A DNA stretch of 64,000 nucleotides from Arcanobacterium haemolyticum (GTDB taxonomy: Bacteria > Actinomycetota > Actinomycetes > Actinomycetales > Actinomycetaceae). This document shows, in pieces, positions 7,860 to 16,939 of this stretch. The notes below the pieces were generated by a model. That model was given only the letters and a program-made list of their open reading frames with translations, did not search any database and was not told where the DNA came from. A program made the translations under genes and the position numbers. The DNA lies in assembly GCA_021532125.1 (NCBI GenBank), contig JADYUX010000004.1, positions 62,001-126,000 on the forward strand, given 5' to 3'. Each line of letters opens with the position of its first letter. The stretch's first letter is position 1.

Positions 7860-7880
7860 ATATGGCGGTATTCGCCATAT
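7860..7880. other. Small hairpin between the pseudouridine synthase gene and guaA
   Basis: ATATGGCG (7860-7867), a 5-base loop and CGCCATAT (7873-7880) form a perfect 8-bp stem directly after the upstream gene's stop codon. It lacks a leftward T-tract, so it is more likely an mRNA 3'-end stabiliser or weak attenuator than a strong terminator. Confidence 0.4.
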
Positions 7881-8837
7881 TTAGAACGACGACGAACCTA
7901 TGGTTGCGTTTTGAGGTCGTGCTGGGACCGGGAGCACCTCCGGCCATTGACCATGCCACAGCGAGAGGCGACGCTGAGAAAGGAGGCGCACCTTCTTCTT
8001 CGTCGTCGGATCGTCAAAGTCGAGAAGTGCGGCAAGAAGTTGCAGCTCATCGGTGAAGCCTGCGTACCTGTCATCGCCTGATTCTGAGTATCTCGAATAT
8101 AAGGTGTCCCCCACTATCGGGATGCCCAGCCATGCGAAGGTCACACGAATTTGGTGCGTGCGCCCCGTCAAAGGCCACACGTGGTACAGGCCGATATCTC
8201 CCTCACGATCGACCATCTGCACGAATGTCGATGCGTTCGGCTCGCCGCTCACGACACGCGTACGCAACTCTCCTCGCTTTTTCGACAATCGGCACTCCAC
8301 GAGTTTCCCCTCGCGCAGGTCCTCGCGCGCCGGGGCGAGGGCCACGTAGCACTTCCGAGCGCGCCGCTCGTCGAATATCCGATGAAATGCGGGCCGCGAT
8401 TCCACATCGGTCACGAGGAGCAGAACACCCGCCGTTGCGGCGTCGAGGCGATGCACAGCGACGATGTCGTCGTTGGAGAATTGGCGACGAGCAGCCACCG
8501 TCACCGTGCGCGCCACGTGCTGACCACGAGGCATCGTCGCCATGCCGTGCGGCTTATCCACAGCGAGCCAATGCTCACCACGGGCAAGCACATCGACATG
8601 CAATGGAACGGGCGGTTCATCAGGGATAGGAGCAAAGGCCCACAGTGTCTCTCCCACCTCCACCGGCCGGTCCGCGGTAATCGGATGCCCCTCGTCGTCG
8701 ACAATGTCTCCGCGCGCGAAAGCCAGCGGAATCTCACCCACGAGGTGAGGCAGAGCGGCGACGACGGCATCGCGCGCATTCCCCGCCGTTAAAACACGGA
8801 TCGGCCGTGCACCTATCCCCTGACGTACCGGACGCAC
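7881..8837 (-). CDS. RluA-family RNA pseudouridine synthase
   Basis: This protein isomerises specific uridines in rRNA or tRNA to pseudouridine. The catalytic motif HRLDAATAGVLLL contains the essential Asp. A second family motif, PLTGRTHQIRVTFAWLG, and LAVDKPHGMA near the front of the catalytic domain are clear. The N-terminal part (RPIRVLTAGNA...) may serve as an S4-like extension. I place the start at the GTG at 8837 because AGGGGAGGG lies a few bases upstream. The ATG at 8873, which would add 12 residues, has no good binding site. Substrate specificity (RluA, RluC or RluD-like) is not determinable here. Confidence 0.88.
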   Translation of the reverse strand: MRPVRQGIGARPIRVLTAGNARDAVVAALPHLVGEIPLAFARGDIVDDEGHPITADRPVEVGETLWAFAPIPDEPPVPLHVDVLARGEHWLAVDKPHGMATMPRGQHVARTVTVAARRQFSNDDIVAVHRLDAATAGVLLLVTDVESRPAFHRIFDERRARKCYVALAPAREDLREGKLVECRLSKKRGELRTRVVSGEPNASTFVQMVDREGDIGLYHVWPLTGRTHQIRVTFAWLGIPIVGDTLYSRYSESGDDRYAGFTDELQLLAALLDFDDPTTKKKVRLLSQRRLSLWHGQWPEVLPVPARPQNATIGSSSF

Positions 8838-9040
8838 ACACCCTCCCCTCGATTCATGTGACCAGTCTCCCATGCGTGAAGAAGCATCTGTGACGAGATC
8901 GCTCGAAGTCGTGTACTTCCTCACGAGTTGGGTAAAAAATCGGCATGCGGCAGACTTTCGACCCACATTTTGTGACAAACTCGAATGTGGGAAAACCACC
9001 CCTAGTATGGTCCACACATCTGGACCGGAAGGATTGCACT

Positions 9041-10675
9041 GTGGCACTTAGCGTCTACTTCACGGCTGCCGAAGGCAACTGCGGCACCCAACCCGTAGCC
9101 AAGGCATACCTCGACTACCTGACCACCCACTACACGAAGGTTGGCGTATTCCGCGCATTCACCAACGGCCCCATCGCCCAGGATGCACAGTTCCTCGACC
9201 TCCTCTCCCAGATTGGCCGCGCCGACGATGCCGACCGCGCCTGGGGAACCACCCGCCAGGCCTACGTAGCCAGCGAAGAAAACGCCATGAACGAGCTGGT
9301 CAAGCGCTACACCGACTACGCCGAAGGCTTCGACGCCGTGCTCATCATCGGCGTCCTCGATGGCGACCCTCTCAACCCTGGCGTGCTCGCACGTACCGGC
9401 CGCGCGGCGGCCAACCTTGCGACATCCGTCGTCATGCTCGTCTCGGGCGCCATGCGCACCCCGGCGCAGATCCTCACGCTCACTCACCTCGCCGCTGAGG
9501 AAATCTCGAACGAACACGCACCGATCGCTGCAACGATCGTCGTCGATGCCACTTCCGACGTCGAGGATGTCCGCGCCGAGTTCGAGAAGGACTCCCCCGT
9601 TGTTCTTCTTCCCGACGGCAAGGAGCGCACCTTCACTGAAGGCGACGCAGCTGTTCTCAAGGCGGCCATTGAACGCGGTTCCGATGTCATCACACCGCTG
9701 AGCTTCACGGCCGCCCTCATTTCGCGTGCACGCGCCGATCGCCGCCGCATCGTCATGCCGGAATCGGAGGACGACCGCATTCTCAAGGCAGCCGACGAAC
9801 TCCTCGCTCGTGGCGTTGCCGATATCACCCTTCTCGGCGAGCGGGACGAGGTTCTCGCCCGAGCCAACGAGCTCGGCCTCGACCTTTCTGGCGCCGAGAT
9901 CGTGTCAATTAAAGACCCGGAGCGCCTCCACAAGTACGCGACCGAGTTCGCACGCCTTCGTGAAAAGAAGGGTGTGACATACGAGCAGGCTCTCGCCAAG
10001 ATGGAAGACGTCTCCTACTTCGGCACCATGATGGTGCACATGGGCGACGCCGACGGCATGGTGTCCGGCGCTGCTCACACAACGGCACACACGATCGTTC
10101 CGTCCTTCCAGATCATCAAGACGAAGCCTGGCACGTCGATCGTCTCCTCCGTGTTCCTCATGCTCATGGAAGACCGCGTGTACGTGTACGGCGACTGCGC
10201 TGTGAACACAAACCCGACACCGGCTGAGCTCGCAGGAATCGCAACCTCGTCGGCAGAAACGGCCACCCAGTTCGGTGTTGAGCCGCGCGTCGCCATGCTC
10301 TCCTACTCCACCGGAACGTCCGGCAAGGGCCCGGATGTCGATGCCGTCACTGAGGCAACAGCCCTCGCTCGCGAGGCGAGCCCCGAGCTTCTCATCGAAG
10401 GCCCCATCCAGTACGACGCAGCCGTCGATGAAGCCGTCGCTTCGAAGAAGCTCCCCGGCTCTCCGGTCGCCGGCAAGGCAACTGTCTTTGTCTTCCCGAC
10501 GCTCAACGCTGGCAACATCGGTTACAAGGCCGTACAGCGCTCGGCTGGCGCCGTGGCTGTCGGCCCGATCCTCCAGGGCCTTAACAAGCCGGTCAACGAC
10601 CTTTCGCGCGGCGCCCTCGTCGAGGACATCGTCAACACCGTGGCGATCACCGCAATCCAGGCACAAGCGCACTGA
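9041..10675 (+). CDS. pta: Phosphate acetyltransferase
   Basis: Interconverts acetyl-CoA and acetyl phosphate. The 544-residue product has an N-terminal P-loop-like regulatory domain (about 1-200) without a full Walker A, and the catalytic PTA_PTB domain from about residue 225 (RRRIVMPESEDDRILKA). The latter contains GMVSGAAHTTAHTI and STGTSGKGPDVD. The GTG start at 9041 is chosen for the GGAAGG seven bases upstream; a longer frame exists but lacks a site. It precedes ackA, separated by a 15-bp hairpin, and supplies or consumes acetyl phosphate together with Xfp. Confidence 0.95.
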   Translation: MALSVYFTAAEGNCGTQPVAKAYLDYLTTHYTKVGVFRAFTNGPIAQDAQFLDLLSQIGRADDADRAWGTTRQAYVASEENAMNELVKRYTDYAEGFDAVLIIGVLDGDPLNPGVLARTGRAAANLATSVVMLVSGAMRTPAQILTLTHLAAEEISNEHAPIAATIVVDATSDVEDVRAEFEKDSPVVLLPDGKERTFTEGDAAVLKAAIERGSDVITPLSFTAALISRARADRRRIVMPESEDDRILKAADELLARGVADITLLGERDEVLARANELGLDLSGAEIVSIKDPERLHKYATEFARLREKKGVTYEQALAKMEDVSYFGTMMVHMGDADGMVSGAAHTTAHTIVPSFQIIKTKPGTSIVSSVFLMLMEDRVYVYGDCAVNTNPTPAELAGIATSSAETATQFGVEPRVAMLSYSTGTSGKGPDVDAVTEATALAREASPELLIEGPIQYDAAVDEAVASKKLPGSPVAGKATVFVFPTLNAGNIGYKAVQRSAGAVAVGPILQGLNKPVNDLSRGALVEDIVNTVAITAIQAQAH

Positions 10676-10679
10676 CATA

Positions 10680-10717
10680 CGTGGCCCGCTCACGGCATCG
10701 GACGTGAGCGGGCCACG
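10680..10717. other. Intercistronic hairpin between pta and ackA
   Basis: CGTGGCCCGCTCACG (10680-10694) pairs perfectly with CGTGAGCGGGCCACG (10703-10717) over an 8-base loop. There is no U-tract on either side. It may uncouple pta from ackA levels by partial termination or by RNA processing and stabilisation. Confidence 0.6.
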
Positions 10718-10791
10718 CTGTCGCCTCGTTAGCCACACTCTCGTTTCCCCTATTCATCAACAACAGCGCCACGGCGCACCAGGAGAAAACC

Positions 10792-11967
10792 TTGTCTGTT
10801 CTCGTCATTAACTCGGGTTCGTCCTCGATCAAGTACCAGCTCGTCGATCCGGATTCGGGCGCCGCGATTGCGTCGGGCCTCGTCGAGCGCATCGGCGAAG
10901 AAACCGGTCACATTGAGCATCATTACGGCTCGGAAACTCGTGAAATCGACGGCCCAGTTCCGGATCACGGCGCCGGTCTCGAAACCGTCCTTAAGCTTTT
11001 TGGTGAGGTAGGCCCCTCCCTGACTGATGGCTCGATTTCGGCGGTTGGCCATCGCGTCGTTCAGGGCGGCAAGTACTTCGACGGTCCTGCTCTCATCACG
11101 GACGAGGTGCAGGCCCGCATCGAGGAGCTGTGCCCCCTCGGCCCGCTCCACAACCCCGCCCACCTCAAGGGCATCATTGTGGCACGTCGCCTCCTCCCGG
11201 ACGTTCCGCACGTCGCCGTCTTCGACACCGCCTTCTTCCAGGGCTTGCCGGGCGAGGCTGCCACGTACGCCCTCGATCGCGAGATTGCTGAGAAATACCA
11301 GATCCGCCGCTACGGCGCTCACGGCACCTCGCACCAGTACGTGTCTGGCAAGGTTTCCGAGTACCTCGGCCGCACTGATCTCAAGCAGATCGTGCTTCAC
11401 TTGGGCAATGGAGCCTCGGCATCGGCCGTTGTCGCTGGCAAGGCTGTTGAAACGTCGATGGGCCTCACCCCACTTGAAGGCCTCGTTATGGGCGGACGCA
11501 CCGGCGATATCGATCCGGCTGTTGTGTTCCACCTGGCCCGTGTCGCCGGCATGAACATCGACGAGATCGATAACCTCTTCAACCGTGGCTCTGGCCTCAA
11601 GGGCCTGACAGGCGAGAACGACATGCGCGCCGTCTGGTCGCTTGCCGACGAAGGAAACGAGAACGCTATCGAGGCTCTCGATGTGTACGTGCACCGTCTC
11701 GTCAAGTACATCGGCGCTTACACCGCCATCATGGGCGGACTTGACGCCATCACGTTCACCGCTGGTGCCGGCGAGAACGACAACCGCCTGCGCGCCAAGG
11801 TTGGCGAGCGTCTGGCGGCTTTCGGTGTTGAGATCGACAAGGAAGCTAACGACATCCGCTCGAAGGACCCGCGTGTTATCTCCACGCCTTCTTCGTCGAT
11901 CAAGGTGCTCGTCGTTCCGACGAACGAAGAACTCGCTATTGCTCGTCAAGCGATGACGCTCGTCTGA
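10792..11967 (+). CDS. ackA: Acetate kinase
   Basis: Transfers phosphate from acetyl phosphate to ADP, giving acetate and ATP. The 391-residue product has the N-terminal phosphate-binding NSGSSSIKYQL, the catalytic-site stretch MGLTPLEGLVMGGRTGDIDP and the C-terminal FTAGAGEN. The start is a TTG at 10792 with AGGAG six bases upstream. Its stop (TGA 11965-11967) overlaps the ATG of the next gene by one base, so the ABC-class ATPase is translationally coupled to it. Together with pta and xfp it forms the substrate-level phosphorylation branch of a phosphoketolase pathway. Confidence 0.97.
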   Translation: MSVLVINSGSSSIKYQLVDPDSGAAIASGLVERIGEETGHIEHHYGSETREIDGPVPDHGAGLETVLKLFGEVGPSLTDGSISAVGHRVVQGGKYFDGPALITDEVQARIEELCPLGPLHNPAHLKGIIVARRLLPDVPHVAVFDTAFFQGLPGEAATYALDREIAEKYQIRRYGAHGTSHQYVSGKVSEYLGRTDLKQIVLHLGNGASASAVVAGKAVETSMGLTPLEGLVMGGRTGDIDPAVVFHLARVAGMNIDEIDNLFNRGSGLKGLTGENDMRAVWSLADEGNENAIEALDVYVHRLVKYIGAYTAIMGGLDAITFTAGAGENDNRLRAKVGERLAAFGVEIDKEANDIRSKDPRVISTPSSSIKVLVVPTNEELAIARQAMTLV

Positions 11968-13778
11968 TGGGGAACTTTCAGCGGGGCGGCGATCCCCGAT
12001 ATGCCGACCAGGGTGCGCGGCGGCGCGAGGGCGACGACGGCGAGTTCATCGAGGCCCTCCACCGCCTCGACGGGCGTCCGTATGGCGCGTATAAGTCGCT
12101 CATAGGCGATTGGAATTACGGGAATTTTTCCCTCGCGTTTGATCGCGCGCAGGCGGACCCGTACGCTCCGCCCTCGCCGATGCGCGTCACGGTGAGTACA
12201 CAGGCAATCTCTCTGCCTGAGGATTGCCTCTCGACCCCGGATCAGCGCCTCGCCACGGCGGATTACCTGCTGCGGGTTTTCGAGCGAAACATCAAACGTT
12301 TCTCGAAGCCCGGCACCGTGCAGGTTGCTCGCTGTGGCCAGGAGATTCTCGAACGTTCGGCATGTCGCGTGAGCGAAGATCAGGTTGAATTGCGTTTCCA
12401 GGTGCAGCTCCCTGCACGTGGCCGCTCGATTCTCGGGCATCTCGCCGCGACGATCTTCGACGCCGACGTTCCGGACATCATCCTCGAATCGTTTGATTTC
12501 ATTTCCGACGAGGTGGGCACCACCAACCTCGAGGGCCTGCGCGCGCATGTCCATGCGTACGAGGATTACCAGGCGCTCCAGGCGCATATCGCCGATAACG
12601 GGTGGATGGCCTTCGTCGCCAATGGTGCAGTTCTCGCGCGTCGCTCGGGTATCTCGCAGCTTCCTCTTGAGGATTCCGTTCCCTTCGAGGCGCCTGCAAG
12701 CCTGCGCGTGAGCGTTGATCTTCCTCATGCCGGACACGTGGACGGCATGTCCGTCAAACCAGGCATCACGGTTATTGCTGGTGGTGGCTATCACGGCAAG
12801 TCCACGCTGCTCTCAGCTATTTCTCGTGGCGTATACGCGCACATTCCAGGCGACGGGCGCGAGCTCGTCGCCACCACCCCTTCGGCCATGAAGATCCGGG
12901 CGGCAGATGGTCGTGGCGTCACGAACGTCGATGTCTCGCCATTCATTGAGCATCTTCCAGGGGATCTGGACACGACGAGCTTCTCCACGGAGAACGCCTC
13001 GGGTTCCACGTCGCAAGCTGCGTCGATTATCGAGGCTATCGAGCTGGGATCGCCCTTGCTCCTCATCGACGAAGACACGTCGGCGACGAACCTCCTTATC
13101 CGCGACTCGCGTATGCGCGAACTCGTCGAGGTCGAGCCGATCACTCCGCTCGTCGATCGTATCGGTGCTCTCTCTCGCGAGCGCCACGTCTCGACGTTGC
13201 TCGTCATGGGTGGTTCGGGCGACTACCTCGATATAGCAGATACGGTGCTCCTGATGAACACGTACCGCTGCTTTGACGTGACTGAGCGTGCTCGTGAAGT
13301 TGTGGCCAGCCAACCGCGTGTGCGTGAGGACCGTGCCGATTTCCCCGAGATTACACCTCGTGTCATCGGGAAGGTTCTCTCCAGTAACGATCGCCCGCGC
13401 ACGAAGTCGATCGGTCGTGATCGGATTCAGCTCGATAAGAAGAACGTGGATTTGACCGACGTTGAGCAGCTTGTCGATTCTGGACAGACCGAGGCGATTG
13501 CGTGGTCGGTGCGCGGTATTGTGGAGCATCTTGCCGATGGGAAGCGAACCCTCCCAGAACTTCTTGCACTTCTTGATCAGAAGTTTGACGACGAAGGTCT
13601 GGACTCGTTGCGGTCGTTCGGCGCGCGGGAGAATCCTGCGTTCCTTGTCCGTCCTCGCCCTGTTGAGGTGGGTGCTGCGCTTAATCGTTTCCGTGGCCTG
13701 GTCGTTGGCGAGAGCAGGTCGCCTAACGGTGAGACCATCGATGAGAGCGAAGCGGAGGATAACGCGACAGGCAATTGA
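11967..13778 (+). CDS. Predicted ATPase of the ABC class (COG3044 type), coupled to ackA
   Basis: This 603-residue cytoplasmic protein has no membrane segments. Residues about 270-280 hold a Walker A-like GGGYHGKST. A signature-like SGSTSQAAS and a Walker B LLLIDEDTSATNLLI follow. This matches the family annotated only as predicted ATPase of the ABC class. The N-terminal 240 residues carry family blocks (GDWNYGNFSLAFDRAQADPY). The function is unknown. The overlap with the ackA stop implies production in proportion to acetate kinase, unusual for a generic ATPase. It ends before a long bidirectional terminator shared with xfp. Confidence 0.85.
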   Translation: MGNFQRGGDPRYADQGARRREGDDGEFIEALHRLDGRPYGAYKSLIGDWNYGNFSLAFDRAQADPYAPPSPMRVTVSTQAISLPEDCLSTPDQRLATADYLLRVFERNIKRFSKPGTVQVARCGQEILERSACRVSEDQVELRFQVQLPARGRSILGHLAATIFDADVPDIILESFDFISDEVGTTNLEGLRAHVHAYEDYQALQAHIADNGWMAFVANGAVLARRSGISQLPLEDSVPFEAPASLRVSVDLPHAGHVDGMSVKPGITVIAGGGYHGKSTLLSAISRGVYAHIPGDGRELVATTPSAMKIRAADGRGVTNVDVSPFIEHLPGDLDTTSFSTENASGSTSQAASIIEAIELGSPLLLIDEDTSATNLLIRDSRMRELVEVEPITPLVDRIGALSRERHVSTLLVMGGSGDYLDIADTVLLMNTYRCFDVTERAREVVASQPRVREDRADFPEITPRVIGKVLSSNDRPRTKSIGRDRIQLDKKNVDLTDVEQLVDSGQTEAIAWSVRGIVEHLADGKRTLPELLALLDQKFDDEGLDSLRSFGARENPAFLVRPRPVEVGAALNRFRGLVVGESRSPNGETIDESEAEDNATGN

Positions 13779-13787
13779 TGCTTGTGT

Positions 13788-13831
13788 ATGAGTGTGGCCC
13801 TGGAAGGATGTCCTTCCAGGGCCACACTCAT
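13788..13831. terminator. Bidirectional terminator between the ABC-class ATPase gene and xfp
   Basis: A perfect 44-base palindrome: the left arm begins ATGAGTGTGGCCCTGG and the right arm is its exact complement, with TG at the centre. It sits between two convergent stop codons. Neither side has a long U-run, but the stem of about 20 bp is exceptionally stable. Confidence 0.75.
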
Positions 13832-13843
13832 CGGATCGGCTTG

Positions 13844-16276
13844 TTAGTCAAGCGGTGCACCGAAGGTCCAGTTGGCTACCTCGGGCATATCCTCAAGGTG
13901 AGCCACCTTGTACTCCTCGTGACGATCGAGCTTTTCCTGGCACCAGCGCTTAAGATCGGCGGAGCCGCGCGGCTTGTGTTTGGAGTTGTTGATCGCATCC
14001 ATGACGAGGTGGTAGCGATCAGCGCGGTTGCGCACGACCATGTCGAATGGCGTTGTCGTCGTTCCTTCTTCGATAAAGCCACGCACATGGAAGCGGTCTG
14101 CATCGGGTCGTCCGTGGACGAGCTTGTGCACGGCGCCCGGGTATCCGTGGAAGGCGAAGACCACGTCGCGGTTGTCGGTGAAGAGCTCTGTGAAGTCGAT
14201 ATCGCTCATGCCGCACGGGTTGTCCTTCGGGCGTGCGAGGGTGGTGAGGTTGACGATGTTGACCACACGGAACTTGAGATCGGGCAGCTTCTCGCGCAGG
14301 ATCTGGGCGGCAGCGACAACTTCCATTGTCACGACGTCACCAGCCGATGCCAAGATGACATCGACCTTGCCGTCCTCGCCCTCGTTCGAGCACCAATCCC
14401 AAATGCCAAAGCCCTTTGCCACGTGCTCCTTGGCCTCATCAAGGGTGAGGTACTGGAGCTGGGGCTGCTTATCTTGGACGATGAGGTTCACGCGGTTGGT
14501 GGATTCGAAACATTCCTTCGCAACGACCGCAAGTGTGTTCGCGTCGACAGGAAGGAACACGCGGGAGACGTCGCCGCGCAGCGAGAGAGCGTTCTCGATA
14601 AGGCCGGGGCCTTGATGCGAGAAGCCGTTGTGGTCGTTGCGCCAGCATGTGGACGACAGGAGGATGTTGAGGCTTGGAATCGGCTTGCGCCACGCGAGCT
14701 TTCCTGCCTCTTCGAGCCACTTTCCGTGCTGGACTGTCTGCGATGCAGAGATCAGTCCGAAGGCCTCATACGACGCGAACAGGCCATTGCGGCCGGTCAG
14801 CACGTAGCCTTCGAGCCACCCGTGGCAGTTGTGCTCCGAGAGCACCTCCATCACGCGGCCCTTGCGGGAGATCTTGACGTCAAGATCGGTCGTGCGCTCC
14901 ATCGAGCAGCGGTCGCTTGCCTCAAATACGGCGCCGAGGCGGTTGGAGTTCGTCTCGTCTGGGCAGAAGAGGCGGAAGCCATCCGGGTTGTCAATGTAGA
15001 AGTCACGCATCATCTCGCCGATCGTGCGTGTAGATTCGCGGCGTTCCACGCCCGGCTGGGAGAACGTTACTTCGTATTCGGAGAGGTCGCGGATCTTGAG
15101 AGCGCGCTGCACTCCAGCGTTCACCGCTGGGATCATCGACATGCGCTTGTCCCCTGATGGGTTAGCAGCCAGCACGAGATCCGTGGGGTGGCCTGTCGCG
15201 TCGAAAAGCTCCTCCGGCTTGTAGGACAGCAGCCACTTCTTGAGAATCTCAAGGTGATCTGCGTCGGTCTTGACGCCGGCAAGCGGAACCTGGTGCGAAC
15301 GCCATGTGCCTTCGACAACGGTGCCGTCCACCTCGTGTGGACCGGTCCAGCCTTTCGGGGAACGGAAGATAATCATTGGCCAGACAGGGCGCTTGCCGTT
15401 GTTTGGCTTCTCCTCATCCGCGTGCGCACGAGCTTCGTCCTGGATAGCGCGAATCTTCTCGTAGGCCTCACCGAGCGCGCGGGCGAAGCGGATGTGGACA
15501 TCGTAATCGTCGCCCTCGACCTCGATGGGCTCATAGCCGTGTCCGCGGAAAAGCTCACGCACTTCTTCCGGATCTTTGCGGCCAAGTACTGTCGGCCCAG
15601 CGATCTTCGCACCGTTGAGGTGAAGAATAGGGAGAACGGCGCCATCGCGCTCCGGGTTGAGGAAGGAGATTCCCTTCCATGATCCTTCGAGCGGGCCGGT
15701 TTCAGCTTCACCGTCACCGACGACAGCGATCGACAAAAGATCGGGGTTGTCAAAAACGGCACCAAAGGCGTGGACGAGTGCATAACCGAGCTCGCCACCT
15801 TCGTGGATTGATCCCGGGGTCGTCACCGAGACGTGGGAAGGGATACCACCAGGTGCGGAGAACTGGCGGAAAAGGCGTGTCATGCCCTCGCGGTCGAGAG
15901 TGACATCGGGGTATATGCTGGTGTAGGACTCCTCAAGATACGAAGCTCCAACGAGAGCGGGGCCACCGTGTCCAGGACCCGTGATGAAAACACAGTCCTG
16001 ATCGGTCTTCTTCACAAGATCCGACACATGCGTGTACATAAAGGCCAGGCCGGGAGATGTACCCCAGTGGCCAAGAAGGCGGGGCTTGATATCGTCAAAT
16101 GTCAGATCGGCTGGATTGAGCGGATTTGATTGAAGATAGATCTGCCCGATCGTGAGGTAGTTGTTTGCACGCCACCAGGCGTCCATCGAAGCTACCTCGG
16201 CTGTGGTGGGGTTCTTGATGGATTCGACGATCTCCGGGGTAAGTTCGCGCGGGGATCTCTCTGATACGGATACCAT
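13844..16276 (-). CDS. xfp: Xylulose-5-phosphate/fructose-6-phosphate phosphoketolase
   Basis: A thiamine-diphosphate enzyme that cleaves xylulose 5-P or fructose 6-P with phosphate to acetyl phosphate plus glyceraldehyde 3-P or erythrose 4-P. The 810-residue product has the expected length and shows NNYLTIGQIYLQSNPL, GHGGPALVGASYLEE, the ThDP motif start GDGEAETGPLEGSW and the C-terminal WCQEKLDRHEEY. The start is the ATG at 16276, preceded by GAGGAG five bases upstream; a GTG two codons earlier is less likely. It converges on pta-ackA, whose AckA turns the acetyl phosphate into ATP, as in the bifid shunt or heterolactic pathways. Whether it prefers the pentose or hexose substrate is not visible. 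Confidence 0.96.
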   Translation of the reverse strand: MVSVSERSPRELTPEIVESIKNPTTAEVASMDAWWRANNYLTIGQIYLQSNPLNPADLTFDDIKPRLLGHWGTSPGLAFMYTHVSDLVKKTDQDCVFITGPGHGGPALVGASYLEESYTSIYPDVTLDREGMTRLFRQFSAPGGIPSHVSVTTPGSIHEGGELGYALVHAFGAVFDNPDLLSIAVVGDGEAETGPLEGSWKGISFLNPERDGAVLPILHLNGAKIAGPTVLGRKDPEEVRELFRGHGYEPIEVEGDDYDVHIRFARALGEAYEKIRAIQDEARAHADEEKPNNGKRPVWPMIIFRSPKGWTGPHEVDGTVVEGTWRSHQVPLAGVKTDADHLEILKKWLLSYKPEELFDATGHPTDLVLAANPSGDKRMSMIPAVNAGVQRALKIRDLSEYEVTFSQPGVERRESTRTIGEMMRDFYIDNPDGFRLFCPDETNSNRLGAVFEASDRCSMERTTDLDVKISRKGRVMEVLSEHNCHGWLEGYVLTGRNGLFASYEAFGLISASQTVQHGKWLEEAGKLAWRKPIPSLNILLSSTCWRNDHNGFSHQGPGLIENALSLRGDVSRVFLPVDANTLAVVAKECFESTNRVNLIVQDKQPQLQYLTLDEAKEHVAKGFGIWDWCSNEGEDGKVDVILASAGDVVTMEVVAAAQILREKLPDLKFRVVNIVNLTTLARPKDNPCGMSDIDFTELFTDNRDVVFAFHGYPGAVHKLVHGRPDADRFHVRGFIEEGTTTTPFDMVVRNRADRYHLVMDAINNSKHKPRGSADLKRWCQEKLDRHEEYKVAHLEDMPEVANWTFGAPLD

Positions 16277-16451
16277 TTCCACTCCTCATTCAGTTAGGGC
16301 ACCCCTATTTTCCCAAGCCTGACCTGAGGATTTCTATAGCTTGATTGTCACATTAAGTGAAGGCTTCGCAGCGGTGTCTTTACCTCGCCTCTCCGACGAC
16401 GACGCTGCTCCCTCACCGTACCGACCTCCATCTTCTCCACGAAAAATGAAG

Positions 16452-16483
16452 GGGCGCACGTCGTCCGACTGACGTGCGCCCCA
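16452..16483 (-). terminator. Terminator downstream of fixABCX
   Basis: GGGGCGCACGTC (16452-16463) and GACGTGCGCCCC (16472-16483) form a perfect 12-bp stem; on the minus strand it is followed by TTCATTTTTCG. It lies about 140 bp past the fixX stop. The rest of 16277-16623 contains the xfp upstream region (a possible leftward promoter TTCACT-N17-TATAGA near 16330-16365) and no gene. Confidence 0.7.
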
Positions 16484-16623
16484 TGCGGGTTCCCTCATCT
16501 CATTCGATCCCGCGTGTTAGCTCCTCGTTTTACCGAGGACACAATGCTTGCACCACCTCACGGTGTCGCAAGCCGGCAATGTGCAGCTTCACGACTAGCG
16601 CACATGCCGAGTAGTTCACGATG

Positions 16624-16920
16624 TCATCCCTCGCGGAACATCACTCCCATCGCACCTGCCGGGTAGTGCCAGGTCAGCGATCCTGGAGCAGCGACAGCCA
16701 AGCACGTTCCGCATTCGAGGCAGGCAGCGTACTCAACGGCGATGGTGCCGTCTTCTTCTTCGCTGTAGACGTGAGCCGGGCAGACGCGTACAAGGAGCTT
16801 TCCCGTCCCTGTTGCGCGTGCGATCTCCTGGTTCACTTCGATGTGGGGGTTGCCCTCATCGACCTCGTAGACGTTCCCCGCAAGGCGTTCGGTGACGCTT
16901 GTTTCGGTAAGATTGCTCAT
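16624..16920 (-). CDS. fixX: Ferredoxin-like protein FixX
   Basis: A 98-residue iron-sulfur protein that works with FixC to pass electrons between quinone or ferredoxin and the FixAB flavoprotein. Cysteines C47 (RVCPAHVY), C67, C70 and C73 (CLECGTCLAV) match the four ligands of one [4Fe-4S] cluster in the FixX family. The C-terminal WHYPAGAMGVMFREG is the usual family end. It is the last gene of the operon, 19 nt after fixC. The length equals the E. coli protein, and the motif order CPA...CLECGTC is diagnostic. Confidence 0.92.
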   Translation of the reverse strand: MSNLTETSVTERLAGNVYEVDEGNPHIEVNQEIARATGTGKLLVRVCPAHVYSEEEDGTIAVEYAACLECGTCLAVAAPGSLTWHYPAGAMGVMFREG

Positions 16921-16939
16921 TTTTCTTTCCTACCTTCTC

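Noticed and set aside
10750-11949. Long minus-strand frame opposite ackA
   Set aside because: Antisense of a well-supported acetate kinase gene with no recognisable domain.
13775-15157. Long plus-strand frame opposite xfp
   Set aside because: Shadow of a highly biased phosphoketolase gene; no motifs and no ribosome binding site.
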